A DNA stretch of 64,000 nt, from NCBI GenBank assembly GCA_963781305.1, contig CAWAFL010000014.1, positions 372,001-436,000 on the forward strand, written 5' to 3'. Both the position numbers and the translations under genes were made by a program. This document shows positions 27,690-36,754 of the stretch, piece by piece (position 1 is the first letter of the stretch; every line of letters begins with the position of its first letter). Origin of the DNA: DASXMT01 sp963781305. Lineage in GTDB: Bacteria > Actinomycetota > Acidimicrobiia > Acidimicrobiales > RAAP-2. The notes beneath the pieces are model-generated. The model was not told where the DNA came from and made no database searches. It was given only the letters and a program-made list of their open reading frames with translations.

Positions 27690-28199
27690 TCAACCGAAGA
27701 TGCTGTAGCTCGGGTCGTCGGGGGCTCGCCTTCCCGTCGACTGGGACCCGTCGGTGGCCTCGTTGAGCGGAACCGGATAGACGGCCTGGAAATCCTCGAC
27801 GAACGTCCGATGATCGATGGCCCAGACTCCCTGGCGCCGAGACCAACGGTCGAGGTACCGGCCGCGGTCGACGATGTCCATGATCGATCCCCCGTCGGGC
27901 TTCGTGCGAAGGGCGACAGTAACGTAGGCCTCGCTGGTGGCACATTCGCCATTCACGTCGATCAGGATGTTGGTGATCTGGTGCGAGTGGGCGGCGAGCG
28001 CCTCGTGGGCAACCCACACCCAGTCGACGAACTCGGTACCGCTGCCCGTGAAGATGGGCCCGTAGTCAAGGGTTGACCCTTCATGCCAGACCGACAGGGC
28101 GAGGGCCCGATCCATCCGGTCCAAGCCGCGACAGTACCGGTACAGGACCTCGGTGATCGCCTGTTTGGCCAGCAATGTCTCCATCGCCGAATCGAACAT
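27690..28199 (-). CDS. NTF2/SnoaL-like protein
   Basis: 169 residues. METLLAKQAITEVLYRYCRGLDRMD is the standard N-terminal helix of SnoaL_4-type NTF2-like proteins; SEAYVTVALRTKPDGG and DRGRYLDRWSRRQGVWAIDHR form the sheet. Relatives are dehydratases or isomerases on aromatic or steroid compounds, or non-catalytic. It lies downstream of a 17-bp tandem repeat that probably contains its promoter. Confidence 0.85.
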   Translation of the reverse strand: MFDSAMETLLAKQAITEVLYRYCRGLDRMDRALALSVWHEGSTLDYGPIFTGSGTEFVDWVWVAHEALAAHSHQITNILIDVNGECATSEAYVTVALRTKPDGGSIMDIVDRGRYLDRWSRRQGVWAIDHRTFVEDFQAVYPVPLNEATDGSQSTGRRAPDDPSYSIFG

Positions 28200-28234
28200 C
28201 GCCGTCTCCCCCCGGTCCTCGGTACGGCACTCAC

Positions 28235-28268
28235 TGTACAGCCCTCGAAATTGTACAGCCCTCGAAAT
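28235..28268 (-). repeat. Two tandem 17-bp copies upstream of the NTF2-like gene
   Basis: TGTACAGCCCTCGAAAT occurs twice head-to-tail (28235-28251, 28252-28268), about 36 bp before the NTF2-like start. Each copy contains the palindrome TGTACA, and the junction makes TACAAT on the minus strand, a good -10 element. A two-site operator is plausible. Confidence 0.7.
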
Positions 28269-28330
28269 TCAGCAGGGCTGGAGGCTAGCGTGCGCCGACG
28301 CCGAGGGGCACGGTCTGGGCATGGCGCGGG

Positions 28331-29641
28331 CTATCCCGCCCGCCTGAGCTGCTGGTGGACGCAGCGAGCGAGGGCGCGGGCCAGCTCGGGTGCATCGTGC
28401 TCCTCGAGCGTGGCGAAGGCGATCCGGATCCCCGAGGGCGACGTGATCCGAAAGCGCTCCCCCGGGCTCACCGCCCACCCCTCCTGGACCAGCCCGGCCA
28501 CCACTGCGTGCTCGTCGCTCACCGGCACCCACAGGGTGAGACCGGACGAACCCGTTGGCTCGAAGCCGCGCTCGGTCAGGGCGGCCATGAGTGCCTGACG
28601 GCGACGTGCATAGGTGGCCGATGCCCGGTCGAGGAGCTTGGCCGTAGACGGCGCCCCCCACAAGTCGGCCACCGCGTCTTGGAGCAGGTAGCTCACCCAA
28701 CCGGCGCCGAGCGCTTGGCGACCCTCGATCCGGCTCACCGTCGTTGGGTCACCGGCGACCACGGCCAGGCGAAGATCCGGGCCGAGCCACTTCGAGACCG
28801 AGCGGACCGTGGCCCACTTCGCCCTCTGATCGCACACGGTGAGGGCGGGAGCGCCTGCTGCCTGCCCTGCGTGGTCGTCCTCGATCACCAACACCTCCTC
28901 GTGGGATCGAAGGACGGCTCGGAGCTCCCCGACCCTGACCGCATCCCAAGCCGCGCCTGTGGGGTTCTGTGCTCGGGGGGTGAGCAAGACCGCTTGTATC
29001 TCCCGATCGAGTGAGGCGGCCAGGCTCTCTGGACGGACACCACGTTCGTCCAGGCTGATGGGGACGACCTCGAAGCCGACCGCGCCGAGCAGGTCGAGGG
29101 CGGCGGTGTACCCGGGATCTTCAACGCCGATGCGGTCGCCCGGTCGCAGCCACGCCCCGAGGATGCGCTCGACGCCGTCAAGTGCTCCGCCCACCACGGC
29201 AAGGCAACTGGCGTCGATTCCCTCGGCAGTCATGTGCGCTGCCGCGACACGGGCCAGCCGGGGGGACACCGGTGGCTCGCCGTAGAGCCGGGAAGTCCGC
29301 CCGAACTCGGGAAGAGCCGGAAGCAGTGTCGGGTCCGGGCCTCCGCTTCGAAGGTCTCGGGCACCGGGCGGAACGGCCATGGGAAGGCGAGCGGAGATCG
29401 GAGGTGCCGCTCTGACCTGGGTCCCAGACCGCCCGGCTCCGGCCGTGATCCCACGCCGGCGAAGCTCCCGGTATGCGGCAGCCACGGTCGCCGGGCTCAC
29501 ACCCAGGTCAGTCGCCAGCGCCCGTACGGTCGGCAGTGCGTCGCCCGGTCGGACATCGCCGGTCCGGATCGCCTTCTCGACGCTCGCGGCTATCTCACGA
29601 GCGGTGCCGCCGGTCAACTGATATTGTACTACTTTGTCCAC
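28331..29641 (-). CDS. MocR-type regulator (GntR domain plus aminotransferase domain)
   Basis: 436 residues. The GntR winged helix at about 10-75 includes REIAASVEKAIRTGDVRPGD and LGVSPATVAAAYRELRRRG; a fold-type I aminotransferase domain follows, with SVSKWLGPDLRL carrying the PLP lysine. MocR proteins usually sense PLP or amino compounds and do not catalyse transamination. The GTG at 29641 is chosen because a TATAGT box ends six bases before it. It is divergent from a PPOX-like gene, a common MocR/PdxR target. Confidence 0.85.
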   Translation of the reverse strand: MDKVVQYQLTGGTAREIAASVEKAIRTGDVRPGDALPTVRALATDLGVSPATVAAAYRELRRRGITAGAGRSGTQVRAAPPISARLPMAVPPGARDLRSGGPDPTLLPALPEFGRTSRLYGEPPVSPRLARVAAAHMTAEGIDASCLAVVGGALDGVERILGAWLRPGDRIGVEDPGYTAALDLLGAVGFEVVPISLDERGVRPESLAASLDREIQAVLLTPRAQNPTGAAWDAVRVGELRAVLRSHEEVLVIEDDHAGQAAGAPALTVCDQRAKWATVRSVSKWLGPDLRLAVVAGDPTTVSRIEGRQALGAGWVSYLLQDAVADLWGAPSTAKLLDRASATYARRRQALMAALTERGFEPTGSSGLTLWVPVSDEHAVVAGLVQEGWAVSPGERFRITSPSGIRIAFATLEEHDAPELARALARCVHQQLRRAG

Positions 29642-29656
29642 ATTTTGTACTATAAC
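29624..29656. promoter_or_regulatory. MocR operator: TTGTACTA direct repeats between divergent genes
   Basis: TTGTACTA occurs at 29624-29631 and 29645-29652, 21 bp apart (two helical turns), as for MocR regulators that bind direct repeats. The second copy contains the regulator's own -10 (TATAGT on the minus strand) and abuts TATAAC (29651-29656), the likely -10 of the plus-strand PPOX gene. One bound dimer could control both. Confidence 0.6.
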
Positions 29657-29681
29657 AAATGTCCGAAGGTGAGTCCGGACC

Positions 29682-30404
29682 GTGTCAGAGACGAAGCAGA
29701 CAGTTGAGAGATCCGGCGAGCCGGCCCCGAGCTCTCGCGTTCGCGTGCGGCGCATGGCCGAGCGAGGCCGTTACGAGAAGCACACCATCCATTCGATCCT
29801 GGACGAGGGGCTCGTCTGCCACATCGGTTTCGCCGAGAGCGGGGATCCCGTGGTCCTCCCGACCGCATACGCCCGGATCGGAGACCTGGTCTACCTGCAC
29901 GGTGCGGTTGGCAACGCGGCGCTGCGTTCGCTTGCCGCCGGCGCGCCCGCTTGTGTGACCGTGACCCTGCTTGACGGTCTGGTTCTCGCCCGCTCTGCCT
30001 TCCACCATTCGCTCAACTACCGGTCGGTGGTGATCTTCGGTCGCGCCACCGAAGTCACCGACCTCGACGAGAAGCGAAGCGCCGTCACGGCCATCGTCGA
30101 GCACATCGTTCCCGGGCGCGCCGCCGACGCCCGCCCCCCGACCGATGCCGAGCTGCGGGCTACCCGGGTGGTCAGCCTGGCCATCAGTGAGGCGTCGGCC
30201 AAGGTGCGTACTGGAGGCCCGAACGACGACCCGGAAGACATGGGTCTGCCCGTCTGGGCCGGCCATGTCCCGCTCCGGCTGGTAAGCGGCGCCCCCGTCG
30301 CCGACGTGGACCACCCCCCGACGGTCTCGCCGCCCCGCTACGTACGGGACTACACCGGGCTCCGAACCCTGCACCTGCGTGAGCGGTCCGTGCCCACCCC
30401 ATGA
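29682..30404 (+). CDS. Pyridoxamine 5'-phosphate oxidase-like FMN-binding protein
   Basis: 240 residues. RMAERGRYEKHTIHSILDEGLVCHIGFAESGDPVVLPTAYAR starts the FMN split barrel; VYLHGAVGNAALRSL and FHHSLNYRSVVIFGRATEV continue it. It belongs to the larger 'pyridoxamine 5'-phosphate oxidase family' clade rather than true PdxH. GAAGG precedes the GTG at 29682. The divergent MocR gene and shared operator suggest a vitamin B6- or amine-linked role, which is inference. Confidence 0.84.
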   Translation: MSETKQTVERSGEPAPSSRVRVRRMAERGRYEKHTIHSILDEGLVCHIGFAESGDPVVLPTAYARIGDLVYLHGAVGNAALRSLAAGAPACVTVTLLDGLVLARSAFHHSLNYRSVVIFGRATEVTDLDEKRSAVTAIVEHIVPGRAADARPPTDAELRATRVVSLAISEASAKVRTGGPNDDPEDMGLPVWAGHVPLRLVSGAPVADVDHPPTVSPPRYVRDYTGLRTLHLRERSVPTP

Positions 30405-30468
30405 ACCCTCAATAGGTGGAGCGCGACAGGCGGGACTGCGGATCGGCTCCTCGCTCCCTCAGCTCGGA

Positions 30469-31734
30469 TTACCGGAGAGACCCCGGAGCGGTGATCCCTA
30501 CGATGGGCTCGAAGCCGTCGACCCGGTCGAAGCGCACGTCGGCCCCGGTGTGGGGAGCGTCGACCATGAGCCCGTCGCCCACGTACATCCCCACGTGACT
30601 CACGTCTTCCGGCCCGGTACCGAAGAAGACCAGATCTCCGGGTACCACTGCCTGTCCGGGGCTCACCGCCGGTCCGGCGTCGTACTGGCTCTGGGCCACG
30701 CGGGGAAGGCTGACGCCGGCTTCGCCATAGACGGCCTGCACGAGACCCGAGCAGTCGAAGCCCTGACTCGATTCACCGCCCCACACGTAGGGGACGCCGA
30801 GGAAGCCAATGACGTCGCTCACCGCCGCGGCCTCGGTGGGCGTCTCGCCCGCACTCACCAGTCCCACCGCTCCGTTGCCGATCAGATTGCAGCCGATCCC
30901 TCCCGAGTTACTACCGGGCAACGCGCCCGACGGTAGCGAAGGTGCCGGTGCGGCGGTCGGTGCGGGAGCCGGTACGGCCGCGGGCGCCGGAGTGGTGGGT
31001 GCCGGACTCGGGGTAGTGCTGGGGGTCGTCGATCCCGATCCTGAGCTCGCCTCCCCACCGGTGGAAGGCACGGTGACCGGAGCAGTGGGTGCGGGCGTGG
31101 GGGCGGGAAGAAGTGCCGGGACGGTGGCCGACGGGCCCAAGGCCGGGACGGTCACCGGAGACGAGACGACGGGGATGGGGGGAAGCGTCAACGACGGAGC
31201 GCCGGTATCGGAGACCAGCTCCGCACGGACGCCAGTGGGTGCCGACGTGGCCGCCGGTGTCACCACCGCATCGGCAACCCGCGCCGTGCCCGAGGACGCC
31301 CCTGTGGCATACGACGTGGGCTGGACGCTCGATGCGCTCATCTCATTTGAGCACACCGAGTTGCCGACAGGCGGGGCGGCGGCTGGGGCAGGGCCCGTGG
31401 CCGACGGAGGGCCCCCAGCCGACGGAGCTGGTGGCGATCCGACAGGGACGGGTGCGGTATCGGCGGGAGTGGCGATCAGTCCCGACCAGTCCGAGGCGGA
31501 GTAGGTCCTATTCGGCGGCAGGGGCTTCTGGGCTACGGGTGACGCTGAAGCCATCAGGCCAGTGCCCAGCCCCACGGCAACGACACCGACCGTTGCCCCA
31601 TGCGTGACTCGAGAAGCGAGAACTCGCCGAACTCCGATCTTCTGACCTCGTTCGGTGCGGAGGCCTCGGCGCTTCTCCTCGTCCTTCAAGGCTGCTGACA
31701 AAGTCGCGCGCACTCGCGCTACTGCTCGGATCAC
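30469..31734 (-). CDS. Secreted NlpC/P60 peptidoglycan endopeptidase
   Basis: 421 residues. A basic N-terminus and hydrophobic segment (about 47-65) form a signal or anchor. A long Ala/Pro/Thr/Val-rich linker (about 75-300) follows. The C-terminal 115 residues are an NlpC/P60 domain with FDCSGLVQAVY (catalytic Cys), DVSHVGMYVGDG (His) and VDAPHTGADV (third polar residue). It should cut cell-wall stem peptides, probably in growth or division. Linker repeats suggest a wall-spanning spacer. Confidence 0.9.
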   Translation of the reverse strand: MIRAVARVRATLSAALKDEEKRRGLRTERGQKIGVRRVLASRVTHGATVGVVAVGLGTGLMASASPVAQKPLPPNRTYSASDWSGLIATPADTAPVPVGSPPAPSAGGPPSATGPAPAAAPPVGNSVCSNEMSASSVQPTSYATGASSGTARVADAVVTPAATSAPTGVRAELVSDTGAPSLTLPPIPVVSSPVTVPALGPSATVPALLPAPTPAPTAPVTVPSTGGEASSGSGSTTPSTTPSPAPTTPAPAAVPAPAPTAAPAPSLPSGALPGSNSGGIGCNLIGNGAVGLVSAGETPTEAAAVSDVIGFLGVPYVWGGESSQGFDCSGLVQAVYGEAGVSLPRVAQSQYDAGPAVSPGQAVVPGDLVFFGTGPEDVSHVGMYVGDGLMVDAPHTGADVRFDRVDGFEPIVGITAPGSLR

Positions 31735-31915
31735 TGTGTTTGCCCTTCATCAACTGTGCCGCTCAGGAACTCGAGCACGGCCAGATGAGATCGACCGGCC
31801 CGTGCCTGCGTCGGCGCTACACCACGAACAGAACAACGACGGCCCGCCTCCGAACTTGTGAAATTGGTCGGAATCGGGCCGGGGCGTGCCGGTTTCGGTT
31901 GCTCACACGGCCCGA

Positions 31916-33208
31916 TCAGCCGCTGTTCGAGTCCCCGCCCCCGTCGGGCCAGAGGTCCTCGGGTTCTCGACCCCGCGTCTCCGGAACGAGCCAGAACAGC
32001 CCCATGGCCAGGCTCATGGGCAAGAAGGTGATGACGGCGGCGATGCCGAATCGGTTTTTCACCGTGGCCACCGCCCCGAACACGACCAGCCCCACCACTG
32101 CCCCCAACACTCCGGAGGCGAGCCACCACCCAGCCGCCGATGCCCGCACCGACGTCGGGAACAACTCGTTGAGGAGGGCCCCGAGGGACGGGGCGAGCAC
32201 AGCGCCTGCGAACACGCCGGTGACGTATCCGATGATCAGGGCGGCGGCCGATCCCGAGTAAGCCAACGTCGCCACCAGGGCCACCGCCACCAGGGCCAGC
32301 CCACCGGTCGGACGCCGGCCGAAGTGATCGGCCAACCAACGGCCGGCGAGCAGCCCCAACAGTCCGGTGAGTCCCCCTGCCACCACCATGCCGGCGGTGA
32401 CGACCCCGGACAGGTGGAGCACGTTCTGGGCGTAGAGGAACACGAAGCTGTTGGCCGGGCCGGTGATGACCGAGACGGCGAAGGCCAAGACGATGACGAC
32501 CAACAAGCGCCTGCGGAACGGCTTGGCCACAGCTCCCAGTACCGGTACAGGATGGTCAGCCGACGCGGCGGCCTTGGCGAAGCGGTCCGGCTCGACGATC
32601 CATCGGCGCAGCAAAGGCAGCAGCGCCAAGGGGACGAGCGCCAGTGCGAACACCCCTCGGAACCCGAGCGTCGACGAGGCCAAGCTGTGGATAACGGCGA
32701 CAAGGCCGGCCCCCACCGCGTATCCGGCGGTGATGAAGGCCACCGCCTTGGCCCGGTCAGCCGAGCTGGTCTGCTCCGCCGCGCTTACCTGGGCCAGCCC
32801 CGTGGACGCGCTCAGTAGGGGGCGGCCGCAGGCGAAGATGGCCACGAACCACCAATAGCTGGGACTGGCAGCAGCGACGGCGGTCAGAGCCAAGCCTGCG
32901 CTCACGGTGACCAGCAACATGATCCGTCGGCCGAACCGGTCGGCCAGCCCGGTCAAGGGCAGGCTTCCCAGCGAGGCGAGCCGGCTGATGGCCAGCCCCA
33001 CTCCGAGCACGGTTCCCGAGAGGCCGGCCTGGTCGGCCAAGGTGGCGCCGTGGGTCACCTGCCCGAAACCCTTGGCCACGTCTCCCAGCGCGGCGACGAT
33101 GCCGAACTGGCCGAAACCCGAGGCGAACGAGACGAGTGCCACGGCTACGACGGCCCGATCGTTCCAACGGACGAGACGGAACGAAGAGCCTGAGGGTGGC
33201 ATGGTCAT
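31916..33208 (-). CDS. MFS transporter
   Basis: 430 residues with about 12 helices. LPLTGLADRFGRRIMLLV is the motif A loop, and LLAGRWLADHFGRRPTGGL is its counterpart in the second half, as in sugar/aromatic-acid:proton symporters. The ATG at 33208 starts a basic, Pro-rich N-terminus. The substrate is unknown. It is divergent from gnd, with about 220 bp between. Confidence 0.85.
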   Translation of the reverse strand: MTMPPSGSSFRLVRWNDRAVVAVALVSFASGFGQFGIVAALGDVAKGFGQVTHGATLADQAGLSGTVLGVGLAISRLASLGSLPLTGLADRFGRRIMLLVTVSAGLALTAVAAASPSYWWFVAIFACGRPLLSASTGLAQVSAAEQTSSADRAKAVAFITAGYAVGAGLVAVIHSLASSTLGFRGVFALALVPLALLPLLRRWIVEPDRFAKAAASADHPVPVLGAVAKPFRRRLLVVIVLAFAVSVITGPANSFVFLYAQNVLHLSGVVTAGMVVAGGLTGLLGLLAGRWLADHFGRRPTGGLALVAVALVATLAYSGSAAALIIGYVTGVFAGAVLAPSLGALLNELFPTSVRASAAGWWLASGVLGAVVGLVVFGAVATVKNRFGIAAVITFLPMSLAMGLFWLVPETRGREPEDLWPDGGGDSNSG

Positions 33209-33430
33209 CAATCGCTCCCCGCGATCACGGGTCCGTCTCCAAGGAACCGTTGTGCTCCGACCTTGCCACGTCCGCGCCCGGCAGTGGCGGTCCCCCGGCC
33301 GCCCGGCACTGGTCGCTTCAGGTCCACCGGGCGGTGAACGCATCCCCACTTCGCCCGCAGGCGCGCTCGGATGGACCGGCGTTAGTCTCGCGATGGCACT
33401 GGGCGTCTGCCTGTGGAACGGGAGAACATT

Positions 33431-34450
33431 ATGCAGCTGGGCATGGTCGGTTTGGGACGGATGGGCGCAAACCTCGTCCGGCGGGTGATGAGAGCAGGCC
33501 ATGAGTGCGTCGTGTTCGATGTGAACCCAGCCGCAGTCCAGGACCTGGAGAAGGAGGGTGCGACCGGAGCGTCCTCCCTCGCAGATCTGGCCTCAAAGAT
33601 GGCAGCCCCACGGGCCGTGTGGGTGATGGTCCCTGCCGGGGACATCACCGCCCAAACGGTGAGCGAGCTGGCCACTCATCTTGAGGCTGACGACGCCATC
33701 ATCGACGGAGGCAATTCCTACTACCGGGACGACATTTCGCGGGCGGCGGCGGTAAAGGACAGGGGCATCCACTACATCGACGTGGGGACCAGCGGTGGTG
33801 TCTGGGGTCTCGAGCGGGGCTATTGCCTCATGATCGGCGGCGAGGACAAGCCGGTCGAGCGGCTCGACCCGATCTTCGCCGCCATCGCCCCCGGCGTGGG
33901 GGCGGCCGAGCGGACCCCGGGCCGGACCGGGAAGCCCAGCCAAGCCGAGGAGGGCTACCTGCACTGTGGCCCCACCGGAGCCGGGCATTTCGTGAAGATG
34001 GTGCACAACGGCATCGAGTACGGCGCCATGGCCTCCTACGCGGAGGGCCTCAACATCTTGAAGCACGCCAACGCCGGGTCGGTCAAGCGCACCGATGACG
34101 CCGAGACTGCGCCGCTCGAGAACCCCGAGTACTACCAGTACGACCTGAATCTCCCCGAGGTGACCGAGGTGTGGAGGCGGGGCAGCGTCATCGCCTCGTG
34201 GCTGTTGGACCTCACCGCAGAAGCCATGGTCCAGTCTCCCGATCTCTCCGACTACTCCGGGCGCGTCTCGGACTCGGGTGAGGGCCGGTGGACGAGCATC
34301 GCCGCCATCGAGGAGGGCGTGCCCGCCCCGGTACTGGCCAGCGCCCTGTTCTCCCGGTTCGCCTCCCGAGACCTTGATCACTTCAGCAACCAGGTGCTGT
34401 CGGCCATGCGGAAGGAATTCGGAGGGCACGACGAAAAGCCGGCTTCATGA
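33431..34450 (+). CDS. gnd: 6-phosphogluconate dehydrogenase, decarboxylating (short form)
   Basis: 339 residues. MQLGMVGLGRMGANLVRR is the NAD(P) Rossmann motif; VPAGDITAQTV, DGGNSYYRDD, HYIDVGTSGGVWGLERGYCLMIGG and GHFVKMVHNGIEYG with the catalytic Lys define the enzyme. At about 340 residues it is the short GndA/YqeC type, often NAD-linked. It oxidises 6-phosphogluconate to ribulose 5-phosphate and CO2. A GGGAGA site precedes the ATG. It overlaps zwf by 4 bp. Confidence 0.93.
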   Translation: MQLGMVGLGRMGANLVRRVMRAGHECVVFDVNPAAVQDLEKEGATGASSLADLASKMAAPRAVWVMVPAGDITAQTVSELATHLEADDAIIDGGNSYYRDDISRAAAVKDRGIHYIDVGTSGGVWGLERGYCLMIGGEDKPVERLDPIFAAIAPGVGAAERTPGRTGKPSQAEEGYLHCGPTGAGHFVKMVHNGIEYGAMASYAEGLNILKHANAGSVKRTDDAETAPLENPEYYQYDLNLPEVTEVWRRGSVIASWLLDLTAEAMVQSPDLSDYSGRVSDSGEGRWTSIAAIEEGVPAPVLASALFSRFASRDLDHFSNQVLSAMRKEFGGHDEKPAS

Positions 34451-35907
34451 GCAACGGAGCTTCGACGAAGGGGGGTCGGCCCCAAGACGCGGTGCTCATG
34501 CTCTTCGGTGCTACCGGCGACCTGGCCAAGCGCAAGCTCCTGCCCGGGCTGTTCCACCTTGATGTGGCCGGTCTCATGCCCGAGCACTATCGAATCGTGG
34601 GGTCCGCCCCGGCCGGCACGGGCACCGACGCCGACGGATTCGGGGACTACGTCCACGGGGTCCTCGAACAGTTCGGTCGCAGGGACGTGACCGACCAGGC
34701 CTGGCAGTCGTTCGGCCCCAGCCTCTCGTTCGCCCCCTCGTCGAGCGATGACCTGAGCGAGCTGGCCCAGGCGGTGGCCCGGGCCGAAGTGGGCCTGGAC
34801 AATCCACAGCGAATCATCTATCTGGCCGTGCCACCGTCGGCCTTTCTGCCCATGGCCCATGCACTGGGCAGCGCCGGCCTGGTCAACGCCAACACCAAGC
34901 TCATCATCGAAAAGCCCTTCGGGTCCGACCTCGCCTCGGCTCGGAAGCTCAACGAGGGGCTGCATGAGGCGTTCGAAGAATCCCAGATTTACCGGATCGA
35001 CCACTTTCTGGGCAAGGAGTCGGTACAGAACATCCTGGTGTTCCGGTTCGGTAACGGTCTGTTCGAACCGGCATGGCACCGGGACCATCTCCACTACGTA
35101 CAAGTCGACGTACCCGAGAAATTGAACGTCGATGACCGGGGCGCCTTCTACGAGGCCACCGGAGCCTTTCGGGACATGGTGGTCACCCACCTCTTCCAGT
35201 TGCTGGGCTATCTGGCCATGGAGCCACCCGCCGATTTCGACGCCGCATCTCTGCACAAGTCCAAGCTCGCCGTCTTCGAGGCCATGAAACCCCTCCGTAA
35301 GGACCATGTCGTCTTCGGCCAGTACGACGGCTACCGGTCCGTACGCGGCGTGGCCAAGGACTCGACGGTCGAGACGTTCGTGGCCGCCGCGGTGACCATC
35401 GACAACGCTCGCTGGTCGGGCGTGCCCTTCTACCTCCGCACGGGCAAGGCCATGGCCGAGACCCGGACCACTGTCACGCTGGGATTCAAGGAGCCCGACG
35501 TGCACATGTTCGACAACGACCCTGGAGTGTCGACTGTCCCCTGCCCCAATGACCTCGTGTTCGAGCTGGCCGACCCGGGGTCGGTGACCATCCGGTTCGC
35601 GGCGAAACAGCCCGGTCCCACCATGGATGTGGAGCCGGCGGCGATGTCGTTCCGCTATGCCGACTCCTTCACCGCCAGCAACGACCTCGAGGCCTACGAA
35701 CGGCTCCTCCACGACGTGATGCTCGGCGACCACACCTTGTTCAACGACGCGGCGGGTATCGAGCGCCTGTGGGAGGTGGCGGCCCCGCTTCTCGAGTCGA
35801 TGCCTACACCGTTTCCCTATGGGCAAGGGACCTGGGGACCAGCCGAGGCCGATCGGCTTCTCGGGTCCGACCGGTGGTACCTGCCTGACGACGGCACGGG
35901 CGACTAG
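34447..35907 (+). CDS. zwf: Glucose-6-phosphate dehydrogenase
   Basis: 486 residues. GATGDLAKRKLLPGLF (21-36) is the coenzyme motif, IIEKPFGSDLASA a substrate loop, and RIDHFLGKE (about 183) the active-site signature with its catalytic His region. It oxidises glucose 6-phosphate to 6-phosphogluconolactone, feeding the gnd product upstream in the same operon. The ATG overlaps the gnd stop (ATGA). No pgl is adjacent. Confidence 0.95.
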   Translation: MSNGASTKGGRPQDAVLMLFGATGDLAKRKLLPGLFHLDVAGLMPEHYRIVGSAPAGTGTDADGFGDYVHGVLEQFGRRDVTDQAWQSFGPSLSFAPSSSDDLSELAQAVARAEVGLDNPQRIIYLAVPPSAFLPMAHALGSAGLVNANTKLIIEKPFGSDLASARKLNEGLHEAFEESQIYRIDHFLGKESVQNILVFRFGNGLFEPAWHRDHLHYVQVDVPEKLNVDDRGAFYEATGAFRDMVVTHLFQLLGYLAMEPPADFDAASLHKSKLAVFEAMKPLRKDHVVFGQYDGYRSVRGVAKDSTVETFVAAAVTIDNARWSGVPFYLRTGKAMAETRTTVTLGFKEPDVHMFDNDPGVSTVPCPNDLVFELADPGSVTIRFAAKQPGPTMDVEPAAMSFRYADSFTASNDLEAYERLLHDVMLGDHTLFNDAAGIERLWEVAAPLLESMPTPFPYGQGTWGPAEADRLLGSDRWYLPDDGTGD

Positions 35908-35954
35908 GGGCGGGGAACACAAGCGCGCGCTCGCCGCCTCTCTAGGCTGCGGGC

Positions 35955-36728
35955 ATGGAACCGTTCTCGCTCACTGGCCGCACCGCCATCGTCACCGGCG
36001 CATCACGCGGGATCGGAGCGGCCACGGCACAGGCACTGGACCGGGCGGGGGCCCGGGTGGCGCTGGTCGCCCGGAGCCGGGCCGATCTCGAAGAGGTGGC
36101 GCGCCAGTTGGAGCACGACCCGGTCGTCGTGGTGGGAGACCTACGTCTTGCACAAACGCCGATCGATGTCGGCACCCAGGCGCTGAAGGCCCTGGGCCAG
36201 GTCGACATCCTGGTGAACAATGCCGCGGCGGCGGCCCGGTTGGATACGGTCGACTCCGAGGCTGAGGCCATCGACGAGATGCTGGCCGTCAACATCCGAG
36301 CCCCTCTGTTGTTGATCGCCACTGTGATTCCCTCGATGATCGAGCGCCGCTCGGGCTCGATCATCAATCTCTCGTCGGTCTCGGCCTTGGTGGGGACGCC
36401 ACGGCGCGCCGCCTATGCCGCGTCAAAGGGCGGCCTCGACGCCGCCACCCGGTCGTTGGCCATGGAGCTGGGGCCGTCGGGGATCAGGGTGAACTCGGTG
36501 GCGCCCGGTGTCGTCGCCACGGCCCTGTGGGCCAAGAACCGGAGGATTCCCGGGGTGATCGAGAAGATCGAGGAGCAGACCCCGTTGGGTCGGTGGGCCA
36601 CCCCTGAGGACATTGCCGATGTCATCGTGTTCCTGGCTTCGGATGCAGCCCGGTTCGTCACCGGCGATACCATCACGGCCGACGGCGGCATGGCCCGCAC
36701 CTTCGACCTTCACGGGGGAGCGGTCTGA
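35955..36728 (+). CDS. Short-chain dehydrogenase/reductase
   Basis: 257 residues. Cofactor motif TGASRGIG (14-21), structural VNNAAAAARL, and the active-site Tyr154-x3-Lys158 (AYAASKGG). It oxidises or reduces a hydroxyl/keto group with NAD(P). It follows zwf by 47 bp and may be co-transcribed. The substrate is unknown. Confidence 0.88.
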   Translation: MEPFSLTGRTAIVTGASRGIGAATAQALDRAGARVALVARSRADLEEVARQLEHDPVVVVGDLRLAQTPIDVGTQALKALGQVDILVNNAAAAARLDTVDSEAEAIDEMLAVNIRAPLLLIATVIPSMIERRSGSIINLSSVSALVGTPRRAAYAASKGGLDAATRSLAMELGPSGIRVNSVAPGVVATALWAKNRRIPGVIEKIEEQTPLGRWATPEDIADVIVFLASDAARFVTGDTITADGGMARTFDLHGGAV

Positions 36729-36754
36729 CCAAGGCCTTCGAGCCGCTGTTGCCC

